Of a DNA stretch of 64,000 bases, positions 38,427 to 47,830 are shown piece by piece. The translations under genes and the position numbers were made by a program. The notes beneath the pieces were generated by a model. It was not told where the DNA came from and did no database searches. It saw only the letters and a list, made by a program, of their open reading frames with translations. Each line of letters starts with the position of its first letter. Positions within the stretch are counted from its first letter, which is position 1. Source of the DNA: a virus; IMG/VR virus record IMGVR_UViG_3300018481_000001, positions 62,001 to 126,000 of that record. The stretch is one strand, 5' to 3'.

Positions 38427-40580
38427 TTATTCTTCTTTCTTTTTATGACGTGTCCGAATAGCACGGCACATCTTTTCCAAATCAAAATGCTCACGAAGAC
38501 CCAATGCATCCCGTACAGCATTTCGGTATTGCAGATGGGCTCGAGAGTCGAGCAGCGCAATCACGCCGCGATCAGACTTCGCACGAATCAGGCGCCCTAC
38601 CCCCTGACGCAGGTCAAAGAGCATATCAGGCACACGAATTACGCGCTCTGATGCACCAGGATTACGCGCGTTCACCAATGCACAACGTGCTTGGTAAATT
38701 GGGTCACTGGTATTTGGAAAGGGCAACTTGGCGACAATTACCAAAAACAGCTTGGTGCCTTGTACATCCACGCCTTCCCAAAAGCTTTTTACGCCCAGGA
38801 TAGTGGCCTTGTCAGTAGCACGAAAACGCTGCAAAGCTTCTGCAGGTTTATACTCGCCTTGCGCGAACGTGGGGTACGGGTATTTTTGCTCTCTGAGATA
38901 TTCTTTTACGTACGTGAGCTCAGAGTTTGCAGTAAATAAGACGAAGGCGTCTCCCTCGCTAGCCAGAAGCAGCGCGAGAATTTGTTCCGCTACAGCTTTT
39001 TGGTAGATGTCGCGGCCAGGCCCTTGCCGGTTGTCTGGAACAGGTACGAGTCCAGGGGCGTGACCTGGTTTAGGGATATACAAAAACGCCTGTTTTTGAA
39101 TATCAAATGGGGAGGGGAATATCAGAGCTTGGTACGGATGTCCCAAAAGTCCGACTCGACCCAAGAACGTGTCGAACGACGGGCCCAATGCCAAAGTTGC
39201 TGACAAATAAGTGATGCTGTGTTTGGGCATATAGTGCCCAATGGTGATGGGAATGCTCTTGAGTGCCGGGACCGGCCGGTTTTCTGAACGAGGCTCGTAT
39301 ACCCACAAACGGTATGGGTCGCCATCGAGGACGTAGTTGAACGTCTCTTGTGCTTCTTCCAGCGTTCGAAAAAACTTATCGAAATCCAAAAATCTACGCT
39401 GGTATTCGCTCGAAATCGAAAAAGACGGCTGACCTTGAGCGGCAACGCCGGTAGAATTGACCGAAGTATTTTTGTTGTATTTAACGTCTACGTATTGATG
39501 CACGTCATTGGCAGTGCTGGCGTGCGGAAATACTTTACCAATATAACTGGGGTCCGCTGCAACATTGCGAATATTGCTGAGCTGCTGGGAGACGTTCTGC
39601 AGCATGCTTACAACATTCGGGGGCAGTGTCTGGTCTTGATTTCTCTTAGCCACTGCGAGTGCATTAAATGCGTGCTCCCAGAACGGCTCGAGAGTATCCA
39701 GTTCTGGAATTTCCAGGTTATCACCCGTAACAGCGGTGAGTTTGGCGATCTGCTTCTGCAGTTTTTCAACGGTGTCAAGCTTGGTCTCGAGCGTAAATGC
39801 CGCACGAATACCGTCTTCGACTTTATGTGCCTCATCAACAATGATGTGGTCGTAATCGCCGAGTAGCTGGGTTGCAAACTGACTATTTTTACGGAGACGT
39901 AAATCATAGCCAAGCATCCAGTGGTTGGTAACAACGACGTCTGCTTCAAAAGTTTCGCGTTTTGCGCGAGTGTAACCGCATGTTTTGTACAACGGGCAGC
40001 CCGGTCCAACGCAAGCAGTAGCGTTGAGCGAACGGTCAATGAAGCCCTTCTTCGAGTCCCATTCATCAAACCGCTGGTATTTGGTCTGTTGGACAAACAG
40101 CTTGTAAGTCTTGAGAGCGTGCGCGTCCTTTTCTTTTTCTTTCATGTACAGCACATCGCATGCGAAGTTAGATTTGCCGTACGCAGGAAAGAACTTGAAT
40201 TCAGCGCGTGGATGTTTGAGGCGCTGGAGTTCTTTCTTGATATGCGGCAGGTCTTTTTCCATGAGCTGCGTCTGCAGGGCAATCTTGGCTGTGCTGACAA
40301 CAACTCGTCGGCCACTTAAAATAGCCGGCAGTAAATAGGCGTAGCTTTTACCGATGCCTGTACCTGCTTCAAAAGCAGAGGCACCGTCTTGGATAATGCC
40401 TTGGGTGATACTGTCCGCTAAGTCGATTTGACCTTCACGTACTTCGCGAACAAACGCATAAGCGGGCTCGCGCAGGAGGTCAATGGCACTCGGGAGTTGT
40501 GTCTCTGCGCAGTAAATACAATCAAACCCGTTTGGGTATTCTGGGTTGAACGGCATAACGTGACCAGAAGGACATTGCAT
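38427..40580 (-). CDS. DinG/XPD-type superfamily 2 helicase with Fe-S cluster, 717 aa
   Basis: Unusual N-terminal zinc-ribbon-like CPSGH ... CIYC (residues 3-24), then the Walker A AGTGIGKS (72-79), an Fe-S cluster site with Cys141, 190, 195 and 201, the DEAH box (249-252), and C-terminal motifs GVKSFWEGVD and QGVGRLIRAKSDRGVI. All helicase motifs are present, so a 5'-3' DNA helicase of the DinG family is expected. The start at 40580 is supported by the N-terminal Cys pairs. It may process phage replication intermediates or R-loops. Confidence 0.85.
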   Translation of the reverse strand: MQCPSGHVMPFNPEYPNGFDCIYCAETQLPSAIDLLREPAYAFVREVREGQIDLADSITQGIIQDGASAFEAGTGIGKSYAYLLPAILSGRRVVVSTAKIALQTQLMEKDLPHIKKELQRLKHPRAEFKFFPAYGKSNFACDVLYMKEKEKDAHALKTYKLFVQQTKYQRFDEWDSKKGFIDRSLNATACVGPGCPLYKTCGYTRAKRETFEADVVVTNHWMLGYDLRLRKNSQFATQLLGDYDHIIVDEAHKVEDGIRAAFTLETKLDTVEKLQKQIAKLTAVTGDNLEIPELDTLEPFWEHAFNALAVAKRNQDQTLPPNVVSMLQNVSQQLSNIRNVAADPSYIGKVFPHASTANDVHQYVDVKYNKNTSVNSTGVAAQGQPSFSISSEYQRRFLDFDKFFRTLEEAQETFNYVLDGDPYRLWVYEPRSENRPVPALKSIPITIGHYMPKHSITYLSATLALGPSFDTFLGRVGLLGHPYQALIFPSPFDIQKQAFLYIPKPGHAPGLVPVPDNRQGPGRDIYQKAVAEQILALLLASEGDAFVLFTANSELTYVKEYLREQKYPYPTFAQGEYKPAEALQRFRATDKATILGVKSFWEGVDVQGTKLFLVIVAKLPFPNTSDPIYQARCALVNARNPGASERVIRVPDMLFDLRQGVGRLIRAKSDRGVIALLDSRAHLQYRNAVRDALGLREHFDLEKMCRAIRTRHKKKEE

Positions 40581-40627
40581 ATTTTCTTTTACCACTTTTC
40601 TCGGTGTTTGTCGCGTATACTGCCGCC

Positions 40628-41236
40628 ATGACAACCACACGCGCACCTGTAATTGGGTCTTACCGACGAGAAGCCTCAGAAGAGGTCAAGAAAACTACAT
40701 CCACAGCAACGCAGACGTCTTCTGCATTGTCTGAGGGAATTAAGGAAGACCTTAAAGACACGCTCGAACAAAACAAAGCGGGCGCTGAAAAGGCTAAAAC
40801 GTATGAGGAGATTCTAGCCGAAAATAATATCTCTCGTGAAAGGGCACATCTCGTTGTCGATGCTCTTTTGGAGAAAGGATATTATGAAGAGACGTATCAA
40901 ATTAAACTCCCTGCGTCTTCATCTGTCACTGTTACATTACGCACGCGTACGCAAGCGGACTACATTCGATTTTTGCAGGCACTTGAGGCTAATGCGCCTA
41001 GATATGTTGAAGAGCAGCGCGAACTTCAAGCGCGATATTATTTGGCTGCATCGTTAGTTTCGTTTCGTGGTCAAACGTTCCCAGCGGATACCGCTGAAAA
41101 ACCTGCTTTTGAAGCTAAGATGGATTGGTTGGAAAAGCAGCCCGAGCGTATTATCGCATTGCTGACCAATCGTCTTGCGGTATTCGACCGAGAGATCAAC
41201 CTCATTATGAATGAGGGTGCCGTCGAAAATTTTTAG
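40628..41236 (+). CDS. Tail assembly chaperone, short (zero-frame) product, 202 aa
   Basis: A helical protein (MTTTRAPVIGSYRREASEEVKK...) directly upstream of the tape measure. A conserved central domain (VTVTLRTRTQADYIRFLQALE, RYYLAASLVSFRGQTFP) lies before a C-terminal helix. The last sense codons are AAT TTT with the stop TAG immediately after, and the heptamer A-AAT-TTT sits exactly there. This is the classical position of a -1 frameshift in G/GT-type tail assembly chaperones. It starts from the ATG at 40628. Confidence 0.75.
   Translation: MTTTRAPVIGSYRREASEEVKKTTSTATQTSSALSEGIKEDLKDTLEQNKAGAEKAKTYEEILAENNISRERAHLVVDALLEKGYYEETYQIKLPASSSVTVTLRTRTQADYIRFLQALEANAPRYVEEQRELQARYYLAASLVSFRGQTFPADTAEKPAFEAKMDWLEKQPERIIALLTNRLAVFDREINLIMNEGAVENF
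41227..41233 (+). promoter_or_regulatory. -1 ribosomal frameshift site (A AAU UUU)
   Basis: AAATTTT is phased A|AAT|TTT in the zero frame, a canonical slippery heptamer, directly before TAG at 41234-41236. After slipping, codons continue TTA GCA ACC and stay open into the frame ending at 41685. A CCCCC/GGGGG pair downstream could form a stimulatory stem. Confidence 0.75.
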
Positions 41237-41253
41237 CAACCCCCACAGGCACG

Positions 41254-41685
41254 TTGCGCGCGGAGATGTTCCTGCGTGGCGTGGCAGTGCGGGGGATGCC
41301 AGCACGCGGTTCGATACAAGACCGTATCGCTTGTGAGATGCTGTTTCGTGAGCGACGACGGACGGTTGCGACCCACACCTACCTGGGTCGAATCTTCGCG
41401 TCAGGTCTTCATCTGCCTGAAAAACTCCTACAGTTTTGGACTACGCTCTTGGCACTGGAAATCGGTCAAGAGAATTACGAGCCCAATATTATTAAGGAGA
41501 AAGAAAAGGCCCTTATGTTCCTCGAGCAGGCGAAAAAAGACCAGACGCGAGACCATCAAAGCATGTTCCAAAAGCTGCAGAAGCTGACGGTACACGATGA
41601 GAAGCCGCGTCCTGCGACCCCTGAGGACATCGAACGGTTTAAACGACACTTGCGAAAAGCGGCCCTTCGGAACAGCAAAGCCTAA
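41254..41685 (+). CDS. -1 frame extension of the tail assembly chaperone (GT-type), about 143 aa from first start
   Basis: The frame is open from the slippery site (41233) to 41685. The only near starts are TTG at 41254 and ATG at 41266, with no Shine-Dalgarno, so expression by -1 frameshift into a fused product of about 352 aa is likely. The sequence is basic and helical (RIACEMLFRERRRTV, LPEKLLQFWTTLLALEIGQENY). It precedes the tape measure by 3 nt, as GT-type chaperones do. Confidence 0.7.
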   Translation: MRAEMFLRGVAVRGMPARGSIQDRIACEMLFRERRRTVATHTYLGRIFASGLHLPEKLLQFWTTLLALEIGQENYEPNIIKEKEKALMFLEQAKKDQTRDHQSMFQKLQKLTVHDEKPRPATPEDIERFKRHLRKAALRNSKA

Positions 41686-41688
41686 CCG

Positions 41689-44600
41689 GTGCCTGTCTTT
41701 CAAGACCAACAGGCCGTTGAGCAGCTGCTTTCTGGGCTGAATTCAATGCAAATGCAAGCGGGTTTGATGCCTGGGATGAGTCCCATGCCCAACCCGCTGG
41801 CAACTCAAACACAATACCAACAACAGCCGCCTATCCAGAGCGCGGCGCAGTTTTCTAATTATTTACGGGTACAGCATCAGGCCGATTTGTTTATGGCCTC
41901 GCCGATGTCGCCCATTTATGCAGGGGCGAGTCCTGTTGCGCGTAATCCGTATGCGCAAAGTGTTTTGCCACCGGCGCAACTAGGTTCTGGCTGGGGTATT
42001 GCACGGCAACAAACCCAAAATAATTTTAATGCCAACATTACCGGCGCGCAAACCGCCGTGGGAATCGGAGCACGGCTGGGATTAGGTAGCGTTGCAGCGA
42101 CAGCGGGTGCCATGGCGGGTACCGCCTTGGGTGGTCCCATTGGCGGCGTTATTGGTGGATTTGTAGCGCCGTATATTGCAGATAGTTTTATTGGCGAAAG
42201 TGTTGAGCGCGTCGCAACGCTGCCGTTCCGTAGTTTAATAAACCAGCGCCAGCGCGCCATGCAACTCCAACATGCAACGACGCAATTTATGCGATCAGGG
42301 TCGGAGCTCAGCGCGTCGGGCATCGGATTGTCCAATACGGGTGCGTATGACCTAGAGCGCGGGATTACGCGCATGTCTGAGAGCACTGGTTTTCGCCGTG
42401 ACACGCGCAATCAATTTAATCGACAAGACATGGTACGTATTACCCAGCTCGCTGCGCAAACGGGGTTACTCGATAATGCGCAAAGCGTGGATCAAATCAC
42501 GCGCGATATGGGAAAGATTGGTCGAGCGCTTACGACCTTTATGAAGGTGATGGATGAGCCGGATGTTCAGGCGGCAATGTCCATGATGGGTAAAATGCGT
42601 AACCTGGGCATGAATTTGCCGGAAATGGGCGTAGCAGCGCAGCATGCGCGTTCATTTGCACGGATGGCCGGAACGAACGTTCAGAACGTAATGCAAGCGG
42701 GCATGCAAGGCGCGCAAATGTTCCAGGGCATGGGACTGAGCGGCGCTACCGGCTTGGCCACAGGAATGGCTGCAGTGGGTAATGCGGGTATTTTGAGTGG
42801 TATGTTAGACCCGCGCCAATTGGCAATGCTGGGTGGTCGCGAAGGAATTACACAAAACCTTACCGCTGCAGCAGGTAACGTTTCGAATCTCGATGTTTTG
42901 TTGCCAGGTCTTTTGCGCAAGGGCAAAGGAGGCTTGGAAATTGACCAAGAGGCAATGCTGGGCCTGGCTAGTGGAAAACGAGACATTCAAGGAATGGTGC
43001 GCGAAAGCGCGCGGCGCATGGCCGGCTTTGGGCCACGTGGCTTTGTAGAGGAATATTCTACGCGCAAAAATGAATTGCGTGATCAATTGATGGGTGCGTT
43101 CGGAGGCCAAGGCGCGATTTTGGCCCCCATGATGATCGCGCAAGGAATTGCGGCCACAGGTGCTACGGATTTCCGTGGTGGTCTGCGGCTACAAGGTTTG
43201 AGCGAGGAGCAAGCGCGTACTATCGAGCTTGCGCGCACTCCTGAGTTTTTTCAGCGCATGCGCGCTCAAGCTGATAACCAAATGGAGCGCCGTCGTACGG
43301 AAGTAGATCGCCGTCGCGCTTCTTTTGAAGAAGCTAACGAAGCACGAAATCAGCGGTTAATGGCCAGCGTTGGTATTTCGGCTGTACGGCGACAAGGGCG
43401 GCTCCTAGGCCGTCAATTTGATAATTTTTTCCGAGAATTTGCTGGCGAAGACCAAGACACTGAGGAGCAACGGTTGTTTCTTGGTGGTGGCGATGTTTTG
43501 GCCCGTGCGCCCACCGGCAGCCTAGGTACCGAGGAACAGCTGCGTACCATTACGGAGCGTCTGGGCACAGCCGAAGGTCGAACACGTATCGCCGGCCGCA
43601 TGACAGATTTAAATGCCACGCGTTTTCAACGAAATCGGGACCGCGACGAAACCTTAGAGAGGCAGGAACGTCAGCGCCGCACGATGTCGATGTTTATGAC
43701 GGCACCCGTCGCGAATTTGATTGATTCGTTTAGAGGAGAATCGGGTTTCTCATTATTTGATGATAGCCGTGGGTCTATCGGAAATCGTCGAGTATTGCGT
43801 AGAAACCAGTCTCGAGGAGCTCAGTGGGCTTTTGCCTTGGGTGCAGAGGACCTGGATGAAGAGCACGTTAAATCGCGTACGTGGGAAACGATTCGTGGTG
43901 GAGAGCTTTTGCAGGAATCACGGACCCAAGGATTTAGTCGTGAGCGCAGTGCGGCTACCGAGCGTGCCTCGGGAATTACAGGCCGTGGGCAATATGATGA
44001 AGCAACTGCGGTGGCAGCGGCTGCTGCTAATCAATACATGAATGAACTAGGTTCGGGTTATTTCTCAAATAATAAAGGTTTTTCGCTCGACGCTATGCGT
44101 AAACAAGTTTCGACTGCGCTGCAGACAACGCGGCGTATGTCTGAAAAAGATGCAAATCGTTTCGCCCAGAGCGACGCTATTACTCGAGAATACCTCCGCC
44201 TTGGAGAAGGTGGCCGTACTGCAGAAGCACGTGCTGTGGCAGCCGCTGCAGAGTCTGCGGGTGGTGACCTCAAAGGTCTTGCTGGGGTGCGCGGTGATAC
44301 GGTCACTGAAGAAATTGTCAATGCATCGCGCAACAAAGTTCTCGGGCGTTTGGGCATTAATTCTAGTGAATTGGAAACTTCGCAGGCCAAACAGTTGCTC
44401 AATATTATGAGTGGTACCGGCGAAGAAGGTGCTATTCGTCGAAAGCTTTTTCAAGCACGCGCGCTGGCTGCAAGTGGCACGACAGAAGGTCAGCGAAAAG
44501 CAGCCATCCTGCAGCGTGAAGTCGAGCGCAGTGGGTTGTCGGAAGAAAAAATAGCTGAACTATCAGCAGCTGTGGCTGGCGTCGCCGATTCTTTTGACCG

Positions 44601-45225
44601 CGATGATATGAAGCAAATTGGTGATTATCTCGGGACCGAAAAGAATTGGAAAGGACGCGCTGCGAATGAAGCGGGCCTGGGTGAAGACGCTGACACAACG
44701 CGTGCGTTGGTGTTCGAGAATGCGCTCAATAAAAAGCTCGGTAAACAAGGCGCAGCGCAGTATCGCCGTGGTTTGGCCAGCGGCACGTCTGCCAAGCTCC
44801 TACAAAAATACCTTGAGACAGGTGGCAAGCTCGAGGGAAATACACTCACGGATGAACAGCTCAAGCGTGCCAAAGAAGGCAAACTTGGTGCAGACGAGAT
44901 TCGCGACGAAGCCCTCGGCACAGTTTCACAAGGCGCCAAGAGCGTCATCGAAGGCGGCAGTGTCTCGGGTGGTTCGGAACCCACGTCTCAAGAACGCTTT
45001 GGAGCGCAGCTTATCGATACACTAAGCCAAGGCCTCCAGCGCGATGCACAAATGATGCAGGGTTCCTTTTCGAAGCTCGATGGCGCGGCTGATAAAATGA
45101 TAGAAGCCGCCACGACCATCAATACAGTCATGGGCGGTCTTGTGAATAAAAAAGACGAAGCGGCTTTGAACAGTGCACGCAGTGCCGCTGAGCGTGTAAG
45201 TCAAAACCAAAGCATGTTGGAGTAA
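41689..45225 (+). CDS. Tape measure protein, 1178 aa
   Basis: GTG start 3 nt after the chaperone frame. The protein is long, Ala/Gly/Gln/Met/Arg-rich and mostly helical, with a Gly-rich hydrophobic region at residues about 120-170 (GVIGGFVAPYIADS), as expected for a tape measure that enters the host membrane. Its position after the frameshifted chaperone is diagnostic. Length implies a long tail, roughly 175 nm using the usual 0.15 nm per residue. Confidence 0.85.
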   Translation: MPVFQDQQAVEQLLSGLNSMQMQAGLMPGMSPMPNPLATQTQYQQQPPIQSAAQFSNYLRVQHQADLFMASPMSPIYAGASPVARNPYAQSVLPPAQLGSGWGIARQQTQNNFNANITGAQTAVGIGARLGLGSVAATAGAMAGTALGGPIGGVIGGFVAPYIADSFIGESVERVATLPFRSLINQRQRAMQLQHATTQFMRSGSELSASGIGLSNTGAYDLERGITRMSESTGFRRDTRNQFNRQDMVRITQLAAQTGLLDNAQSVDQITRDMGKIGRALTTFMKVMDEPDVQAAMSMMGKMRNLGMNLPEMGVAAQHARSFARMAGTNVQNVMQAGMQGAQMFQGMGLSGATGLATGMAAVGNAGILSGMLDPRQLAMLGGREGITQNLTAAAGNVSNLDVLLPGLLRKGKGGLEIDQEAMLGLASGKRDIQGMVRESARRMAGFGPRGFVEEYSTRKNELRDQLMGAFGGQGAILAPMMIAQGIAATGATDFRGGLRLQGLSEEQARTIELARTPEFFQRMRAQADNQMERRRTEVDRRRASFEEANEARNQRLMASVGISAVRRQGRLLGRQFDNFFREFAGEDQDTEEQRLFLGGGDVLARAPTGSLGTEEQLRTITERLGTAEGRTRIAGRMTDLNATRFQRNRDRDETLERQERQRRTMSMFMTAPVANLIDSFRGESGFSLFDDSRGSIGNRRVLRRNQSRGAQWAFALGAEDLDEEHVKSRTWETIRGGELLQESRTQGFSRERSAATERASGITGRGQYDEATAVAAAAANQYMNELGSGYFSNNKGFSLDAMRKQVSTALQTTRRMSEKDANRFAQSDAITREYLRLGEGGRTAEARAVAAAAESAGGDLKGLAGVRGDTVTEEIVNASRNKVLGRLGINSSELETSQAKQLLNIMSGTGEEGAIRRKLFQARALAASGTTEGQRKAAILQREVERSGLSEEKIAELSAAVAGVADSFDRDDMKQIGDYLGTEKNWKGRAANEAGLGEDADTTRALVFENALNKKLGKQGAAQYRRGLASGTSAKLLQKYLETGGKLEGNTLTDEQLKRAKEGKLGADEIRDEALGTVSQGAKSVIEGGSVSGGSEPTSQERFGAQLIDTLSQGLQRDAQMMQGSFSKLDGAADKMIEAATTINTVMGGLVNKKDEAALNSARSAAERVSQNQSMLE

Positions 45226-45228
45226 CGC

Positions 45229-45423
45229 ATGTCTGACCGTATTCTCTACCCGAATGCCATCGACTATTTCCGCATTGTCCACCACAACATGGTGAGCAAC
45301 GCATTTGCGAGAAAGTCGTCGTACGTACTGCTACCGTCTATCTATAACCGTGCATATATCGTTGTTCATCAAACGGGAGAATTGCCTGTCACGGAGGATT
45401 TCGTGGCACCCGACGAGGCATAA
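45229..45423 (+). CDS. Small tail-module protein, 64 aa
   Basis: A 64-residue protein (MSDRILYPNAIDYFRIVHHNMVSNAF...). It sits 3 nt after the tape measure and overlaps the next start by one base. In contractile-tail clusters this place is often taken by small baseplate or LysM-like proteins, but no motif is visible. Confidence 0.6.
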   Translation: MSDRILYPNAIDYFRIVHHNMVSNAFARKSSYVLLPSIYNRAYIVVHQTGELPVTEDFVAPDEA

Positions 45424-45638
45424 TGGGTAAGACAGAGAAACGCTTACTAGAGTTTAAAACAAACACTGGCACTTATTCGAAGGAAGCGCGTATGGCACGT
45501 GACCAAGCCCGCACGCAAGCGCACAATCAATTGAATTACGAAGCGCCGCCCGACACTTGTTTTCGGTGCGGCGTATTTCAATTCAAAGAAAATTTGTTTT
45601 GCCCTCGTTGTGGGACCGCACGCGGAAAGGGTAAGTAA
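45423..45638 (+). CDS. Small zinc-ribbon protein, 71 aa
   Basis: Helical and basic N-terminus (KTEKRLLEFKTNTG), then CFRCGVFQFKENLFCPRCG, a four-Cys ribbon, with a basic tail. Placed within the tail module; a small hub or assembly factor is possible. Confidence 0.65.
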   Translation: MGKTEKRLLEFKTNTGTYSKEARMARDQARTQAHNQLNYEAPPDTCFRCGVFQFKENLFCPRCGTARGKGK

Positions 45639-46766
45639 ATGCCAGGCCCTGGGATACTGACAGGCGGTCAGCGGACTGAAATTTTTCAGACGAATGCGTC
45701 TGCGCGCGCACCGCAACCCCAGGGCATATTTGCAGCAAACCCAGGGTCCACCTCGAAATACACGTTTAATGCGCCGGGACGTACTCGCGATGGTGAATAC
45801 CGCGAAACGATGTCACGACTGTTTATTGAGATCCCCTCTGATCCACCGGGTCTGCAGAGTGCATTTTTGGCCAGTGTGTCGGAGGAGGCGCGACCGCTGG
45901 CCAAAGCACTTTTGAGTGGCAGTGGGTCGGGCGGTGCAGGCGGTACGGGGTTTGTTGATTTTTTATTGACCGAAGCACAAGAAGGCTTCGCTGAGAAATT
46001 ACAAATTGCCGATACGCTGACAGACAACTATGTGGCCTATTTTTCGGGTCGCGAACCTGTCATGGCCAATTATGGCGGAACGCTGCTAAATACGTATCAG
46101 GACGACCAACGCGTCTGGTTTTTTAGACTGTATGACGAAATTTTGCGTGGTACGCAGCTGGCAGCACGCGGTCTCATTGTTCGTCTTCGTTACGACAGTT
46201 TTTTGGTTTCAGGGTATTTACTGAACCTCAATATGTTTTTGGACGGCGATACGGAGCGAACTGCCTCACGGTTCAGTTTCCAGATGCTCGTCAAGCGCCT
46301 GCAGGTCATGACGCCTGCTCTCGCTTCACCAACCCAAATGCCGACCGCAGGAGGCACTGGGGCGGAGGCAGGAGGGGTCTATGACCAGCGGGAAGGCACC
46401 ACCATGCCCGAGTCGCCACCCACAGCGGTGGATGGCCCTGCAGCGGAGCCCTTGCAAGCCGGCGCTACGATTTCCACACGTGAACAGCTTCTGGCGCAGG
46501 GAAAAACCGAAGCAGAAATTAATGACGTGCTGGCCAAACAAGCCGCCATGCGCACGACGTCTGCTGTGGATATTCGAGAAGAAGCAGTCGTGGCACTGCA
46601 ACAAGGCCTAAATCGCATCACCGAAGATGCTGTTACCAAACTAAGTAAAAATGAAGCGAATATCACGGCACCTATTATGGAATACCAGGAGCCGGCAAAC
46701 ACCAACAGCGTGACTGAGGTCGCACTTGTAAAAACAAGCGGCCAACGTCGGCGTGGGGGAGCTTAA
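45639..46766 (+). CDS. Tail/baseplate hub-associated protein, 375 aa
   Basis: After a Gly/Ser-rich linker (residues about 93-102) comes a structured domain (FAEKLQIADTLTDNYVAYFSGREPVM, LNTYQDDQRVWFFRLYDEILRGTQLAARG, LIVRLRYDSFLVSGYLLNLNM, FSFQMLVKRLQ). This strand-helix-RGTxLA plan is typical of tail-tube-adjacent baseplate proteins in large phages. The C-terminal 130 residues are disordered-looking. Exact role not known. Confidence 0.6.
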   Translation: MPGPGILTGGQRTEIFQTNASARAPQPQGIFAANPGSTSKYTFNAPGRTRDGEYRETMSRLFIEIPSDPPGLQSAFLASVSEEARPLAKALLSGSGSGGAGGTGFVDFLLTEAQEGFAEKLQIADTLTDNYVAYFSGREPVMANYGGTLLNTYQDDQRVWFFRLYDEILRGTQLAARGLIVRLRYDSFLVSGYLLNLNMFLDGDTERTASRFSFQMLVKRLQVMTPALASPTQMPTAGGTGAEAGGVYDQREGTTMPESPPTAVDGPAAEPLQAGATISTREQLLAQGKTEAEINDVLAKQAAMRTTSAVDIREEAVVALQQGLNRITEDAVTKLSKNEANITAPIMEYQEPANTNSVTEVALVKTSGQRRRGGA

Positions 46767-46768
46767 TC

Positions 46769-47830
46769 ATGGCGGACTGGCGTTCACGCTGGGGACTATT
46801 TCCATGGGGGCTGTATGCGCAAGAGCCGCTCGACGCACCCACCACAGACCGGCCGACTGAATTAGTAAATCTCGCACTGGCGCATCGCTGGGGTTTTGAC
46901 CCGTGGGGCATATTAGGCTCAAAAGAGCCGCCCCCAGTTGTCATTGTAGACACACCGATTAATACAAATCCCATTGGACCTTGGGGTTTGTATCCTTGGG
47001 GTCGCAGTCAAAGACCCCATTACGCTGTCCCGACGGTATTACCTCAAATAACCTACCGTGCACCAGCATCCGGTCAGGTAGAGGTATTTCCGACAGACAC
47101 ACTACATATCCATTTTTTCCACGCCAATGGACTGCTCGATCCTACGAGTGCGCTGGTATACGTAAACGATACCCTGGTGTTCGACGGAATATTTGGATTT
47201 GCGCCGTATATTACAGGCAGCGTAACGTTCAGCACCAAAGAAATAACGCTAGTCATTAAACCGGTTCAAGGATTTACGTACGGAAAATGGACCAAGATTC
47301 GTGCAATTATGTCCGATACGGAAGGGCATGTTGTCAATGAAGCTTGGCAGTTTTTGGTACAGGACGACCCGCAGTGTTACACAGGGCTAGGGGTTTTACC
47401 GGTTGAAACGCGGCTACAGCGGCCCTTGACTACCTTTATTGCAATGGAGCATTTGCGAGCGGCACTGCTTGACTGTGTCGTGCCAGCAAAAATAACGCCT
47501 ATTCGCAATCGCGATAACAAAGCGGCGCGCGTTATTTATCAAACTGCTTTCTTGACCGAACTGTCGACCATTCAGAACAAATTCAGCATTAAAAATGCTG
47601 CTGCGCTCGAGGTCACGGTTTGTGAAAAAGAAAACATTCTTCGAATTGACCAGGCTATGGCGCAGCATAAGAACCTGGCGATCGCAGGAATCGCGGAGTT
47701 TCGTGATTATGGCATTTTGTCGGAGTCCTATACGAAGGGATTCTTAGCGTATATGGATTCCACTCGATATCTCTATCGTACGAGCTTGCTCGCAAATCTC
47801 GTACTTTATGCGGCGGCTCATGAACTCTGA
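46769..47830 (+). CDS. Virion protein with WGxxPWG repeats, 353 aa
   Basis: Three copies of a short W-rich motif lie near the N-terminus: RWGLFPWGLY, RWGFDPWGIL and PWGLYPWGR (residues about 7-85). A beta-sandwich-like domain follows (VEVFPTDTLHIHFFHANGLLDPTSALVYVNDTLVFDG...), then a C-terminal helical part. Unusual and not recognised. Between the hub-associated and hub proteins, so likely baseplate. Confidence 0.6.
   Translation: MADWRSRWGLFPWGLYAQEPLDAPTTDRPTELVNLALAHRWGFDPWGILGSKEPPPVVIVDTPINTNPIGPWGLYPWGRSQRPHYAVPTVLPQITYRAPASGQVEVFPTDTLHIHFFHANGLLDPTSALVYVNDTLVFDGIFGFAPYITGSVTFSTKEITLVIKPVQGFTYGKWTKIRAIMSDTEGHVVNEAWQFLVQDDPQCYTGLGVLPVETRLQRPLTTFIAMEHLRAALLDCVVPAKITPIRNRDNKAARVIYQTAFLTELSTIQNKFSIKNAAALEVTVCEKENILRIDQAMAQHKNLAIAGIAEFRDYGILSESYTKGFLAYMDSTRYLYRTSLLANLVLYAAAHEL

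Noticed and set aside
40597-40621. Promoter for the tail module with TATACT at 40616
   Set aside because: The -10 would lie 7 nt from the ATG and no -35 at proper spacing is present.
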